A stretch of DNA of 64,000 nt from Rhizobium sp. CF080. Its GTDB lineage: Bacteria; Pseudomonadota; Alphaproteobacteria; Rhizobiales; Rhizobiaceae. How positions within the stretch are numbered: the stretch's first letter is position 1; every line of letters begins with the position of its first letter. Location: NCBI RefSeq assembly GCF_000282095.2, contig NZ_AKKC02000012.1, positions 1 through 64,000 of the forward strand, read 5' to 3'. A program made the translations under genes and the position numbers. The notes beneath the pieces are model-generated. The model was not told where the DNA came from and made no database searches. It was given only the letters and a program-made list of their open reading frames with translations. Shown here piece after piece: positions 1 through 7,985 of the stretch.

Positions 1-516
1 CCGCCAGTGGGCGGCATCGGCTTCCTCGCCGAGTGCCGGCGGGTGGTGGACGACGATCAGCTTCGGCAGGTCGGGATGGCTGTCGAGCGTCGAGGCGAGC
101 CAGTCGAACTGTTCGGGATCGATCGTGCCGCCGATCAGGCCCGGCGTCGTCGAGTCGATGGTGATGATGTGGATGCCGTCGATGATCGTGTCGTGGTCGT
201 AGGGTGCATCCGGATCGTGCGCCTCGATGCCCATGCCCTCGTAGAAACCGGGGCGGGTGTCGTGATTGCCGAGTGCGTAGATGACCGGCACGTCGATCCT
301 GGCGTCGATGATCTCCTTCAGCCGGCGGAAACTTTCTGCATCGCCGCGATTGGTGAGGTCGCCGCTGGCGATGACGAATTGCGGCTTCGGCGTGACGGTC
401 GCGACGAGATCGAGCACCTGGTGCAGCGTCTCGGTCGTGTCGCTGTGCAGATGGCTGTCGTCGGCGGTGCCGATGTGCAGGTCGGTCAGATGGATGAATG
501 TGGTTTCGCGTCGCAC
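1..516 (-). CDS. Metallophosphoesterase, CpdA-like (3' end outside window)
   Basis: The visible 172 N-terminal codons carry a calcineurin-like phosphoesterase signature: HLTDLHIG near the start, GDLTNRG, then GNHDTR, and VVHHPPA close to the window edge. These are the usual dimetal-binding blocks of cyclic-nucleotide phosphodiesterases of the CpdA/Icc type and related phosphatases; the substrate is not determined by sequence. The GTG start at 516 was chosen because GGAGG lies six bases upstream (523-527), and no earlier in-frame start has a comparable site. The gene runs off the left edge, so its C-terminus is unknown. It follows a TetR gene on the same strand after about 95 bases that include an inverted repeat. 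Confidence 0.85.
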   Translation of the reverse strand, partial: MRRETTFIHLTDLHIGTADDSHLHSDTTETLHQVLDLVATVTPKPQFVIASGDLTNRGDAESFRRLKEIIDARIDVPVIYALGNHDTRPGFYEGMGIEAHDPDAPYDHDTIIDGIHIITIDSTTPGLIGGTIDPEQFDWLASTLDSHPDLPKLIVVHHPPALGEEADAAHWR

Positions 517-587
517 CGGATGCCTCCATAGATGACGGTTTCGTCAGGAGGACCGTTAGAAGGGGTTTGTTTCGGGGTGGTGACGGT

Positions 588-606
588 TTTCGAATGCCGT
601 TCGAAA
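588..606. promoter_or_regulatory. Inverted repeat TTTCGAA-N5-TTCGAAA between TetR gene and phosphoesterase
   Basis: Perfect 7-base arms (588-594 and 600-606) separated by five bases lie just past the TetR stop codon and upstream of the phosphoesterase start. There is no following T-run on the minus strand, so an operator is more likely than a terminator. Binding by the adjacent TetR protein is inference from position only. Confidence 0.3.
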
Positions 607-611
607 TCGGT

Positions 612-1247
612 TCAGCGACGGAACATCGGCGCGATCACCTCGACCATGCGGGCGATGACGATGTCCGGATCGTCGAGGTCGATGCCGTAATTGGTCAGCA
701 CTTCCGTACGTGACCGCGAGCGGGTGACCTGGGAGCGGATGCCGAGTGCGCAATTGAGCCGCCAGCCGATATCGATCTCGTCGAGCCAGGGCGCTATCCG
801 CTTCAGATGCGGGACGAAAGCCCGATGATGTTCGACGTTATCGATGATGCGGCGGTAATGAGGCGCGCGTTCCCGATGGGTTTTTGCCATCGAGGTGAAA
901 TGCGACAGGACTGGATAGCTGGAGGTCGGGTCGAGGCTCCAGCGGATCGACGGGCCAACCAGGGCTGCGATGACTTCATCGAGATCGGGCGGATCGGGCG
1001 CCCGGCGGTCGACGGCCTTGCGCAGCAGGCTCAGCCGCTCGGCGTTAAGGCGCCGGTAGACGCGCTCCGCGACCGCTGCGACCAGTTCTTCCTGGGAGCC
1101 GAAATGGTAGCTGATGGCCGACGGCGTGGCATGCGCCTCGATGGCGATCCGCCGCGCGGTCAGATCCTCCAGAGCATCTGCTTCGCAAAGCAGATGCTCG
1201 CAGGCATCCATGAGCCTCATGGCTGTGAGATTGGTTCGGCCGTGCAT
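612..1247 (-). CDS. TetR/AcrR family transcriptional regulator
   Basis: A 211-residue protein with an N-terminal TetR helix-turn-helix at about residues 12-60 (block TPSAISYHFGSQEELVAAV, typical of the recognition helix and following turn) and a variable helical ligand domain. The start at 1247 is preceded by GAGGGTGAG. It is probably a ligand-responsive repressor; the ligand cannot be read from sequence. It could control the downstream phosphoesterase, the only co-oriented neighbour. A perfect 12-base palindrome lies inside its coding region at codons 17-25 (see 1172-1199). Confidence 0.85.
   Translation of the reverse strand: MHGRTNLTAMRLMDACEHLLCEADALEDLTARRIAIEAHATPSAISYHFGSQEELVAAVAERVYRRLNAERLSLLRKAVDRRAPDPPDLDEVIAALVGPSIRWSLDPTSSYPVLSHFTSMAKTHRERAPHYRRIIDNVEHHRAFVPHLKRIAPWLDEIDIGWRLNCALGIRSQVTRSRSRTEVLTNYGIDLDDPDIVIARMVEVIAPMFRR
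1172..1199. repeat. Perfect 12-bp inverted repeat inside the TetR gene
   Basis: GAGCATCTGCTT (1172-1183) and AAGCAGATGCTC (1188-1199) are exact reverse complements around the tetranucleotide CGCA. The element is in frame and encodes the end of the first DNA-binding-domain helix, with no obvious insertion relative to other TetR proteins. It would form a strong hairpin in the early part of the mRNA. Whether it is a dispersed genomic repeat cannot be told from this window. Confidence 0.6.
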
Positions 1248-1314
1248 GAACTCACCCTCGATGAGGCAGCCTAGACCGCTTCTGTGTAGGGTGGATGACA
1301 GTGCGGGAAAACGC

Positions 1315-1647
1315 CTAGGCCAAATCCGGGCGAGCCGTTTCCGTGTCGAGCGGGCGGGCGAAAGGCGCGGGCCAGGTGTCCCTTTTGTCGTCGCTGTCCT
1401 GGCCATCGCGAAACTCGTCCATGCGATGCTTGATGGCCAGCGCATAGATCGTATCGAGGATGTTCCGGTCACGCAGGTGGGGATCGGTGAGGCCAAGCAG
1501 CGCTGCCCGGACGATCTTCTTGCTCGACGTCTTCGGGCAGCGTTTGTTGACGAATTTGAACAAGGCGTCGTCCGTGAGGCCATCCATCGCGCCGTCGACC
1601 AGAGCCTCGTAAACCTTTCGCTTTTCTCCCACTACACTGCCCCGCAC
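1315..1647 (-). CDS. Small conserved-looking protein of unknown function
   Basis: A 110-residue, soluble, charged protein with no signal peptide or membrane segment. The N-terminal half (EALVDGAMDGLTDDALFKFV) looks like a compact helical domain, and codon use matches neighbouring genes. I recall similar short proteins in rhizobial genomes but cannot name a family. The start is uncertain: GTG at 1647 or the in-frame GTG six codons later (VGEKRK). It lies 67 bases upstream of the TetR gene on the same strand. The alternative, that it is chance open frame, is less likely given its protein-like composition. Confidence 0.55.
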   Translation of the reverse strand: MRGSVVGEKRKVYEALVDGAMDGLTDDALFKFVNKRCPKTSSKKIVRAALLGLTDPHLRDRNILDTIYALAIKHRMDEFRDGQDSDDKRDTWPAPFARPLDTETARPDLA

Positions 1648-1662
1648 TCAATCAAGATGATT

Positions 1663-1680
1663 ATGTCACATAACTGTCAT
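1663..1680 (+). promoter_or_regulatory. Candidate Pho box upstream of the DUF922 gene
   Basis: ATGTCACATAACTGTCAT matches the enterobacterial/rhizobial PhoB box pattern (two CTGTCAT-type repeats 11 bases apart) at about 16 of 18 positions, with the second repeat exact. It points towards the secreted protein gene at 1820. PhoB control is an inference from the motif alone. Confidence 0.4.
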
Positions 1681-1819
1681 CATCCATTTTGAAGGAAATA
1701 TGGCAAGAGGCCTGGAACAAAACTTGTGAGGGATAGCGTTCACCGGACACGCTTGATGAATTGAAACGGCGTTGCGGCATCTCTAGTTTCGCCGCAGCAA
1801 CGGGTTCGGGAGGAAAATA

Positions 1820-2434
1820 GTGAAGATAGGTGCAGGAATTCTCGGGGCGGCGCTCTTCTCTGGGATGGTGCCGCTGGAGGCGTCGGCGCAGAGCCAGTGG
1901 CAGCCGGTCGAGCAGATCCAGACCTATTCTATCACGGGTGATTCCGGCGTCGATCTCTACGCTTCCATCGGCGAGCGTGGCCCGAAGATCGGCAAGGAGG
2001 TGCGTGCCATCGCCCATACCAATTTCAAGCTGACCTGGACCCGTGACTACCGGCCGCAGCCGGACGGCGCCTGTACGCTGGTTTCGGCGCGGCCGAAGCT
2101 GATCATCACCTATACGCTGCCCAAGCCCGCATCGCCGCTTTCCCCCGAGCTCAAGAGAAAATGGGATGTCTTCTTTACCGGCGTCCACAAGCACGAATTG
2201 GTCCACGGCGTCATCATCACCGACATGGTGAAGGAGATCGAGCGGGTGAGCGTGGGGCTCAGCGTCGCCGACGATCCGAAATGCGCAAAGATCAGGACCG
2301 AACTGACCGCCAAGCTCGGCGAGATTTCGAAGGCGCAGCAGAAACGCAGCAGCGACTACGATCGGATGGAGATGGGCGAGGGCGGCAATGTCCACCAGCT
2401 CATCCTGCAATTCGTGAATGGCGCCGGCAGATAG
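1820..2434 (+). CDS. Secreted DUF922-type putative zinc protease
   Basis: A 204-residue protein with a Sec signal peptide (about residues 1-23, ending ASA) and a DUF922-like body. Its central HELVH (residues 125-129) fits the HExxH zinc-protease motif, and a further acidic region follows, as expected for this family, whose activity is predicted rather than well proven. It should act in the periplasm. The GTG start at 1820 is set by GGGAGG at 1808-1813. It is transcribed alone: the next gene is on the opposite strand. A possible Pho box sits about 140 bases upstream. Confidence 0.8.
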   Translation: MKIGAGILGAALFSGMVPLEASAQSQWQPVEQIQTYSITGDSGVDLYASIGERGPKIGKEVRAIAHTNFKLTWTRDYRPQPDGACTLVSARPKLIITYTLPKPASPLSPELKRKWDVFFTGVHKHELVHGVIITDMVKEIERVSVGLSVADDPKCAKIRTELTAKLGEISKAQQKRSSDYDRMEMGEGGNVHQLILQFVNGAGR

Positions 2435-2502
2435 CCGCCGCACAGATTGATTCATCCGTTGGCTGGAAGCTATTGCTTTTCCTGATGAACTCTACGGCTG
2501 CA

Positions 2503-3408
2503 CTATCTCTTGCGCATCACGTTGACGACGAGCACGCCGACGATCGCCATGACGCCGCCGATCGCGCCGATCAGGGTCGGCACTTCGCCGAGCCAGAGGA
2601 AGCCGATCAAGGTCGCGGTCGGGGGTACGCCGTAGAGGAAATTGGCGGCCCGGGCGGCAGACAGCCGTTTCAAGGCGATCGCCCAGGTGACGTAACCGAT
2701 CGCGGTCGGGAAGAGCACCAGATAGGCGATGCCCCAGTTGACGTTCGCCGGAGCGGCGGCAAGCGCCTGGAGGGTGGACGGGACCGCCGGCAGCAGCGGA
2801 ATGGAGCCGATCAGCATCAGCCAGGCGGTGACGGCCAGGGCGGGCATGCGGCCGAGGATCGGCTTCTGCAGCACGCTTGCGATCGCCGAGCACAGAGCGG
2901 CGCCGAGGATGAGGATCGCGTTCGGATCGAGATCGAAGCCATCCTCGCCGGAGGCAGCGATCAGCGCCACGCCGGCAAAGGAGATCGCCGTTCCGACCCA
3001 GCCCCAGCGGCCGAACCGCTCACTGAGCGCGAACGTGGCGATGAGGGCGGTGAAGACCGGCATTGTGTTGATGATGAAGCTCGCCGGCCCCGCCGCCACC
3101 GTTCGCTCACCCATGTTGAGGAGAACGGCGTAGGCTGCGATGAAGAGCACGGCCGCGACGACGAGGCGAAGGACATCGCCCCTGGCCGGAAGGGCTGGCC
3201 GGGCAGCGGCAAGATAGAAGACCGCGATCAAGGCGGCCGGAACATAACGTGCCGTGGCGAGCTCGATCGGCGTCAGCGGCCCGAGCGCGATGCGGATCAC
3301 GGCGAAGGACGAGGCCCAGAAAACGATGGTCACGAGGATCGCCAGGAAGGCGATCACGTCAAATCCGTGTCTCTCGACTGTTCCAGAATTCATGGTGACC
3401 GTGCTCAT
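2503..3408 (-). CDS. EamA/DMT-family membrane transporter
   Basis: A 301-residue, very hydrophobic protein with about ten predicted transmembrane segments arranged as two five-helix EamA repeats, the standard layout of drug/metabolite exporters such as RhaT or YdcZ relatives. The start at 3408 was preferred over an in-frame codon 21 residues upstream because GGGAGAAAGAG immediately precedes it. It diverges from a LysR gene across about 85 bases, a common arrangement in which the LysR protein controls the exporter. The substrate is unknown; amino acids or small metabolites are typical for the family. Confidence 0.88.
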   Translation of the reverse strand: MSTVTMNSGTVERHGFDVIAFLAILVTIVFWASSFAVIRIALGPLTPIELATARYVPAALIAVFYLAAARPALPARGDVLRLVVAAVLFIAAYAVLLNMGERTVAAGPASFIINTMPVFTALIATFALSERFGRWGWVGTAISFAGVALIAASGEDGFDLDPNAILILGAALCSAIASVLQKPILGRMPALAVTAWLMLIGSIPLLPAVPSTLQALAAAPANVNWGIAYLVLFPTAIGYVTWAIALKRLSAARAANFLYGVPPTATLIGFLWLGEVPTLIGAIGGVMAIVGVLVVNVMRKR

Positions 3409-3495
3409 CTCTTTCTCCCTCGAAGCGTGGAAGCCAGGATTTAGCTCCACGCATCCGTGCTTGAAAAGCACCGCGATCGATGATCATATGTGCCT

Positions 3496-4425
3496 ATGGT
3501 TCACAGCTCGCAGACCTTGCCGCCACTCGACACGCTAGAAACCTTTGCCCGCGCCGCCCGTCTCGGATCGTTTTCCGCTGCGGCGGAAGAGGGCGGCGTC
3601 ACCCATGGTGCCGTCTCCCGGCAGATATCCAGGCTGGAGCGCTGGATGGGGGTGCGGCTCTTCGCCCGCGAGGCCCGCGGCGTGACGCTGACGCCGGAAG
3701 GCATGCGGTTTTTCTCCCGCGCCGAGGAGGCCCTGGCACTGCTCGGCGATACGGACGAGCGGTGGGTGCCACGCCGCAACAAGACGGTCGTCCGGCTTTC
3801 GGTGACGCCATCGGTCGCCTCGCTCTGGCTGTTTTCGCGGCTGTCGAAGCTCGAGGCCGCCGACATCCATCTGGAACTGATCCTCGAACATCGGCTGGCG
3901 GATTTCAGCGAGGGCATCGATCTGGCGATCCGCTGCGGCAAGGGGCCTTGGGCTGGCGTTCGCAGCCTGCCGCTCTGGCAGGAGAAACTGGTGCCGATTG
4001 CTGCGCCTGCCATCGCCGAACGCCTGGCTGGGCGGTCGGATGCTAAATCTCTGCTGGAGCTCCCTATTCTGCACGATTCCAATGTCGAGGCCTGGCGGCG
4101 CTGGCTGGCTGTCGAGGGTGTCGACTATGTGCCGCGCGGGCAGGACCGGCGGTTCGAGGACTATAACCTGGTGATCGATGCCTGCGCGCACGGGCTCGGT
4201 ATCGCGCTCGCCCGGCCGCCGCTTGCGGACGCGGCGCTTGCCTCCGGTCGGGTCATTGCCGTATCGGAGAGGACGATCGAGCATCACGTCGCCTTCCACC
4301 TGATCCGCCCGAACGATGCGATGAAGGCGTCAGGCGCCGAGTTCGCGCGGCGTTTCCTGCAGGAGGCGGGGCTCGACGAAACGGCAATCGCCGCCTTCAT
4401 CGCGCCGGGACGGGGGAAGGGATAA
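3496..4425 (+). CDS. LysR-family regulator, GcvA-like
   Basis: About 309 residues: N-terminal winged helix (LETFARAARLGSFSAAAEE, GAVSRQISRLE) followed by a periplasmic-binding-like effector domain with the LAIRCGKG block seen in GcvA-type LysR proteins. The start is ambiguous: GTG at 3490 or ATG at 3496; neither has a strong ribosome site, and 3496 gives the more usual N-terminus. It diverges from the EamA exporter, so that promoter is the probable target. Effector unknown. Confidence 0.85.
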   Translation: MVHSSQTLPPLDTLETFARAARLGSFSAAAEEGGVTHGAVSRQISRLERWMGVRLFAREARGVTLTPEGMRFFSRAEEALALLGDTDERWVPRRNKTVVRLSVTPSVASLWLFSRLSKLEAADIHLELILEHRLADFSEGIDLAIRCGKGPWAGVRSLPLWQEKLVPIAAPAIAERLAGRSDAKSLLELPILHDSNVEAWRRWLAVEGVDYVPRGQDRRFEDYNLVIDACAHGLGIALARPPLADAALASGRVIAVSERTIEHHVAFHLIRPNDAMKASGAEFARRFLQEAGLDETAIAAFIAPGRGKG

Positions 4426-4494
4426 AACTAGGAGCCTACCGCACCCCGCTGAATACCGCCGATATCGGTAACCAGCGCAACGCTGCGGGAGGAC

Positions 4495-5379
4495 TCACAC
4501 ACCGCCATTGTCCCTGGCGAAGCGGGCGATATCCGCATGGGTCCCGAACCAGACGCCTTCGTGGTCCTGGATATGCCTGATCAGCTCTTCCAGCACAAAG
4601 ATGCGCGAGCGGTAACCCGAGACATGCGGATGCATGGTGAGCAGGAACAGCCCGCCTTCGATATAGGCGCGATCGAATTCCCGCTTGAAGATATCGAGCA
4701 CGGAAGTTGGCGGCGTATAGGGGCGGAGCGCGGTGAACCGGTTCATGTTGAAATAGACCGCATCGTCGCGGATCCATTCGACCGGCAGTTCGACCATGCC
4801 GGTCGGTTCGCCGTCCTCGACCAGTTCATAGGGGTCGTCGTCGGCCATCAGCGAGGAATCGTAGATCAACCCGAGTTCGCGCTCGATCTTCAGCGTTTCG
4901 TAAGAAAAGTCCCAGGAGGGCGTGCGCATGCCGACGGGGCGGATGCCGGTGATCTTTTCGAGCGTGTCGGCGGCGCGGAAATGCAGCTCGCGTTCCTTGT
5001 CGGCCGGAACCTTGGTGTTCACCTCGTGAATCCAGCCGTGCAGGCCGATCTCGTGGCCTTCGGCGATGACCCGCCGCTGTTCGTCGGGATAGAGAAGGGC
5101 TGCGACTGCTGGCACGAAGAAGGTTGCCGGAACGTCGGCGTTCTTCAGCGTCTCGAGGATGCGGGGCACGCCCATGCGGTTGCCGTATTGCCCCTGAGAC
5201 ATGCGGCCGATCGATTCGCCGCCGTCGCGAAGCTCGTTGGTCTCATGGTCGCTGTCGAACGAAAGAGCGACCGCGCAGCGCGCGCCGTCCTTCCAGGCCT
5301 TCGGCTTCAGCGAGCGGCCGGCGCGCACCTTGTTGACCTTGCCGCGCCAGGTGGCCTCGTCCCATTCCCAGGGTTCCAT
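4495..5379 (-). CDS. Polysaccharide deacetylase (NodB-fold) family hydrolase
   Basis: A 294-residue cytosolic protein with NodB-homology motifs: SFDSDHE (residues 40-46, metal-binding Asp/His region), HGWIH (114-118) and a C-terminal LLTMHPHV block. The DSDHE form and the lack of a signal peptide resemble intracellular NodB-fold amidohydrolases, such as the PuuE allantoinase and imidase types, more than cell-wall deacetylases. It is the last gene of a leftward operon with an oligopeptide-type importer (18 bases after the ATPase gene), so its substrate is probably an imported amide, imide or N-acyl compound. That substrate assignment is inference. Confidence 0.82.
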   Translation of the reverse strand: MEPWEWDEATWRGKVNKVRAGRSLKPKAWKDGARCAVALSFDSDHETNELRDGGESIGRMSQGQYGNRMGVPRILETLKNADVPATFFVPAVAALLYPDEQRRVIAEGHEIGLHGWIHEVNTKVPADKERELHFRAADTLEKITGIRPVGMRTPSWDFSYETLKIERELGLIYDSSLMADDDPYELVEDGEPTGMVELPVEWIRDDAVYFNMNRFTALRPYTPPTSVLDIFKREFDRAYIEGGLFLLTMHPHVSGYRSRIFVLEELIRHIQDHEGVWFGTHADIARFARDNGGV

Positions 5380-5397
5380 GTTCCGTTCTCCCTTCTG

Positions 5398-7113
5398 TTA
5401 TTCCGCTGCCTCAGGCAGGACCGGCACGGCCGCGAGCAGCCGCCTGGTGTAATCGTGCTGGGGATCGGCGTAGATCGTCGATGCCACGCCTTCCTCGACG
5501 ATTTTGCCGCGATACATGATGGCGACTCGGTCACAGAGATGCCGGACGACGGACAGGTCGTGGCTGATGAAGACCAGCGAAAGATCGAGCTCGGCGCGCA
5601 GCCGGATCAACAGGTTGATAATCTGCGCCTGGATCGACACGTCGAGCGAGGCGACCGGCTCGTCGCAGACGACCACATCCGGCTGCATGGCGAGCGCGCG
5701 GGCGATTGCGATGCGCTGCCGCTGGCCACCGGAGAACTGGTGCGGGAAACGGTTGGCGAAGGCCGGGTCAAGCCCGACCGCCGCCAGCCATTCCTTGACA
5801 TAGGCAGGTGCTTCGGCGCGGGTGACGAGCTTGTGGGCGAGCGGACCCTCGGCAATGATGTCGCCGATGCGCATGCGGCCGTTGAGCGAGGCGAACGGAT
5901 CCTGGAAGATCGTCTGGATGCGCGTGGTGATTTTTCGCGCATTGCGGCCGTTGCTCATCACCGGTTTGCCGTTGAGGCGGATCGTGCCTGCGGTGGGAAC
6001 CGCGATGCCAGCCGCCATGCGGCCGAGCGTCGATTTCCCGGAGCCGGATTCGCCGACAAGGCCGAGTACCTCGCCGCGCTTCAGCGTGATCGAGACGCCG
6101 TCGACCGCCTGCACCACCGGCAGCGGCTGGGAAATGCCGGACTTGATTGCCAGGTTCCTGAACAGGCCAGCCGGTTTTTCGAAGCGCTTCATCGCATTGT
6201 CGATGACCAGATAGGGGCTCCCGAGCGGCGGCAGGTTCAATGTCGCCGACTTGCGCGGCGGCGGGGCCGCGTCGGCAATGCCGATGCCGCGCAGCAGGAG
6301 TTCACCGGGCTTGGCGCGCGAGGGCAGTGCGTCGAGCAGCGCCTTGGTATAGTCGTGCTGCGGTCGGGTCAGCACGCCGAGCGCCGGGCCGATCTCGACG
6401 ATCTTGCCGGACCGCATCACCGCGACGCGGTCGGCGAGGGACGATACGACTGCGAGGTCATGGCTGATCCAGATCAGCGCAGTGCCGAGTTCGGCCACCA
6501 GTTCCTTCATCTCGGTAAGGATTTCCGCCTGGATTGACACGTCTAGCGCCGTTGTCGGCTCGTCGCAGATGATCAGTTTCGGCCGATGAAGAAGTGCGAT
6601 GGCGATCGCCACGCGCTGGCGCATGCCCCCGGAAAACTGATGCGGAAAGAAATCCACCTTGCGTTCCGGCTCGCTGATGCGGACCTGGGCCAGCGCCTTG
6701 ATCGCTCTTTCGCGGGCGTCGGCCGCGCTGATGTTTTCATGCGCTTCGAGGGCCAGCTTGATCTGGGTGCCGATGCTAAGCACCGGGTTCAGTGTCATCA
6801 TCGGGTCCTGGAAGACCATGGAAATGGTCTTGCCGCGGATGGCGCGCAATTCGTGAGGCGACAGGCCGATCAGCTCGCGGCCTTCAAGCTTGATCGATCC
6901 CTCGACGATGCGGCCGGGTTCATCGATCAGGCCGATGATCGAGAAGCCGGTGATCGACTTGCCGGAACCGGATTCGCCGACGAGGCCGAGCACTTCGCCC
7001 GGTGCCAGTGAAAACGAGACGCCGTCGACCGCCTTTATTTCGCCTCGGCCGCTCGGAAACCAGGTCTTGAGGTTGGTGACTTCGAGAAGCGGAGCGCTGG
7101 TCGTTTCGGTCAT
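5398..7113 (-). CDS. Fused oligopeptide ABC transporter ATPase (DppD-DppF type)
   Basis: A 571-residue protein containing two complete ABC ATPase domains, each with Walker A (GESGSGKS), an LSGGQ-type signature (FSGGMRQR in the first, FSGGQRQR in the second) and Walker B (CDEPTTALD, CDEPVASLD). It powers import by the two permeases encoded just upstream. The start at 7113 overlaps the permease stop (ATGA), indicating translational coupling, so the longer open frame upstream is not coding. Fusion of the D and F subunits into one chain is common in rhizobial dipeptide/glutathione-type systems. Confidence 0.93.
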   Translation of the reverse strand: MTETTSAPLLEVTNLKTWFPSGRGEIKAVDGVSFSLAPGEVLGLVGESGSGKSITGFSIIGLIDEPGRIVEGSIKLEGRELIGLSPHELRAIRGKTISMVFQDPMMTLNPVLSIGTQIKLALEAHENISAADARERAIKALAQVRISEPERKVDFFPHQFSGGMRQRVAIAIALLHRPKLIICDEPTTALDVSIQAEILTEMKELVAELGTALIWISHDLAVVSSLADRVAVMRSGKIVEIGPALGVLTRPQHDYTKALLDALPSRAKPGELLLRGIGIADAAPPPRKSATLNLPPLGSPYLVIDNAMKRFEKPAGLFRNLAIKSGISQPLPVVQAVDGVSITLKRGEVLGLVGESGSGKSTLGRMAAGIAVPTAGTIRLNGKPVMSNGRNARKITTRIQTIFQDPFASLNGRMRIGDIIAEGPLAHKLVTRAEAPAYVKEWLAAVGLDPAFANRFPHQFSGGQRQRIAIARALAMQPDVVVCDEPVASLDVSIQAQIINLLIRLRAELDLSLVFISHDLSVVRHLCDRVAIMYRGKIVEEGVASTIYADPQHDYTRRLLAAVPVLPEAAE

Positions 7114-7985
7114 CGGCGGAGCCTCGGATTGAGCTGGTCGCGGATCTGGTCGCCGACGAGATTGAGCGAGACGATGAACAGGATCAACGCGATTCCCGGA
7201 TAGATCGAGATCCAGTAGCGACCGGAGAGCAGGTATTGAAAACCGTTGGCGATCAGCATGCCGAGCGACGGCTCGGTCGGCGGCAGGCCGACGCCGAGGA
7301 AGGAGAGGGTGGCTTCGAGCGAGATGGCGCTCGCTACCTGCACGGTCGCGACGACGATCAGCGGCGGCAGGGAATTCGGCAGGATGTGTTTCAACACGAC
7401 GCGCCAGGGCGACAGCGGTATGGAAAGCGCCGCCTCGACGTAATCCTTCTGCCGCTCGGCCGATGCCGCGCCATGCGCGGTTCGGGCGAAATAGGCGTAT
7501 TGGGCGAAGATCAGCGCCATGATCAGCTGGTAGCGGCCCTGCCCGAGAAGGGCAGCGATCACGAAGGCGAGCAGGATCGCCGGGAAGGAAAGCTGCAGGT
7601 CGACGATGCGCATGGCGAGGCTTTCGAAACGGCCGCCGATATAGGCCGCCGAGCAGCCGACCACCGCGCCGATGACGAAGGCGATGCCGCCGGCAATCAC
7701 GCCCATCTGCAGCGAGATGCGCAGGCCATAGATGATCGCCGACAGCAGGTCGCGGCCTTGCGAGTCCGTGCCGAGCCAATGGGTGTAGCCGCCGGTGCCG
7801 ACATAACCCGGCGCGCGCCGCGCATCGCGCAGCACCAGGCTGGTCAGGTCATAGGGGTCCTGTGGGGTGACCAGCGGCGCGATGATCGCGGTCAGGACGA
7901 TCAGGAAAACGACGATCGCCGCACCGGTTGCGACCTTGTTGCGGAAGAATTCCTCTAGGAAACGGCCAAGCAGAGTATCGCGCAT
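7110..7985 (-). CDS. Oligopeptide-type ABC permease, DppC/GsiD-like
   Basis: A 291-residue inner-membrane protein: an N-terminal helix followed by the OppC extracellular region (YTHWLGTDSQGRDLLSAII) and a BPD_transp_1 core of about five helices with the EAA-type loop (EAALSIPLSPWRVVLKHIL) that contacts the ATPase. The start at 7985 shares one base with the upstream permease stop (TGATG), and its own stop overlaps the ATPase start. It pairs with the 7985-8956 permease. Confidence 0.92.
   Translation of the reverse strand: MRDTLLGRFLEEFFRNKVATGAAIVVFLIVLTAIIAPLVTPQDPYDLTSLVLRDARRAPGYVGTGGYTHWLGTDSQGRDLLSAIIYGLRISLQMGVIAGGIAFVIGAVVGCSAAYIGGRFESLAMRIVDLQLSFPAILLAFVIAALLGQGRYQLIMALIFAQYAYFARTAHGAASAERQKDYVEAALSIPLSPWRVVLKHILPNSLPPLIVVATVQVASAISLEATLSFLGVGLPPTEPSLGMLIANGFQYLLSGRYWISIYPGIALILFIVSLNLVGDQIRDQLNPRLRR

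Noticed and set aside
4537..6537. A 666-codon open frame on the plus strand
   Set aside because: It is antisense to the deacetylase and fused ATPase genes, which have clear motifs. In GC-rich DNA the complementary frame of a real gene is often open; its translation is His/Asp/Arg-rich with no domain.
7114..7779. N-terminal extension of the fused ATPase frame
   Set aside because: It overlaps the DppC-like permease in another frame. The ATG at 7113 overlapping the permease stop is the clear start.
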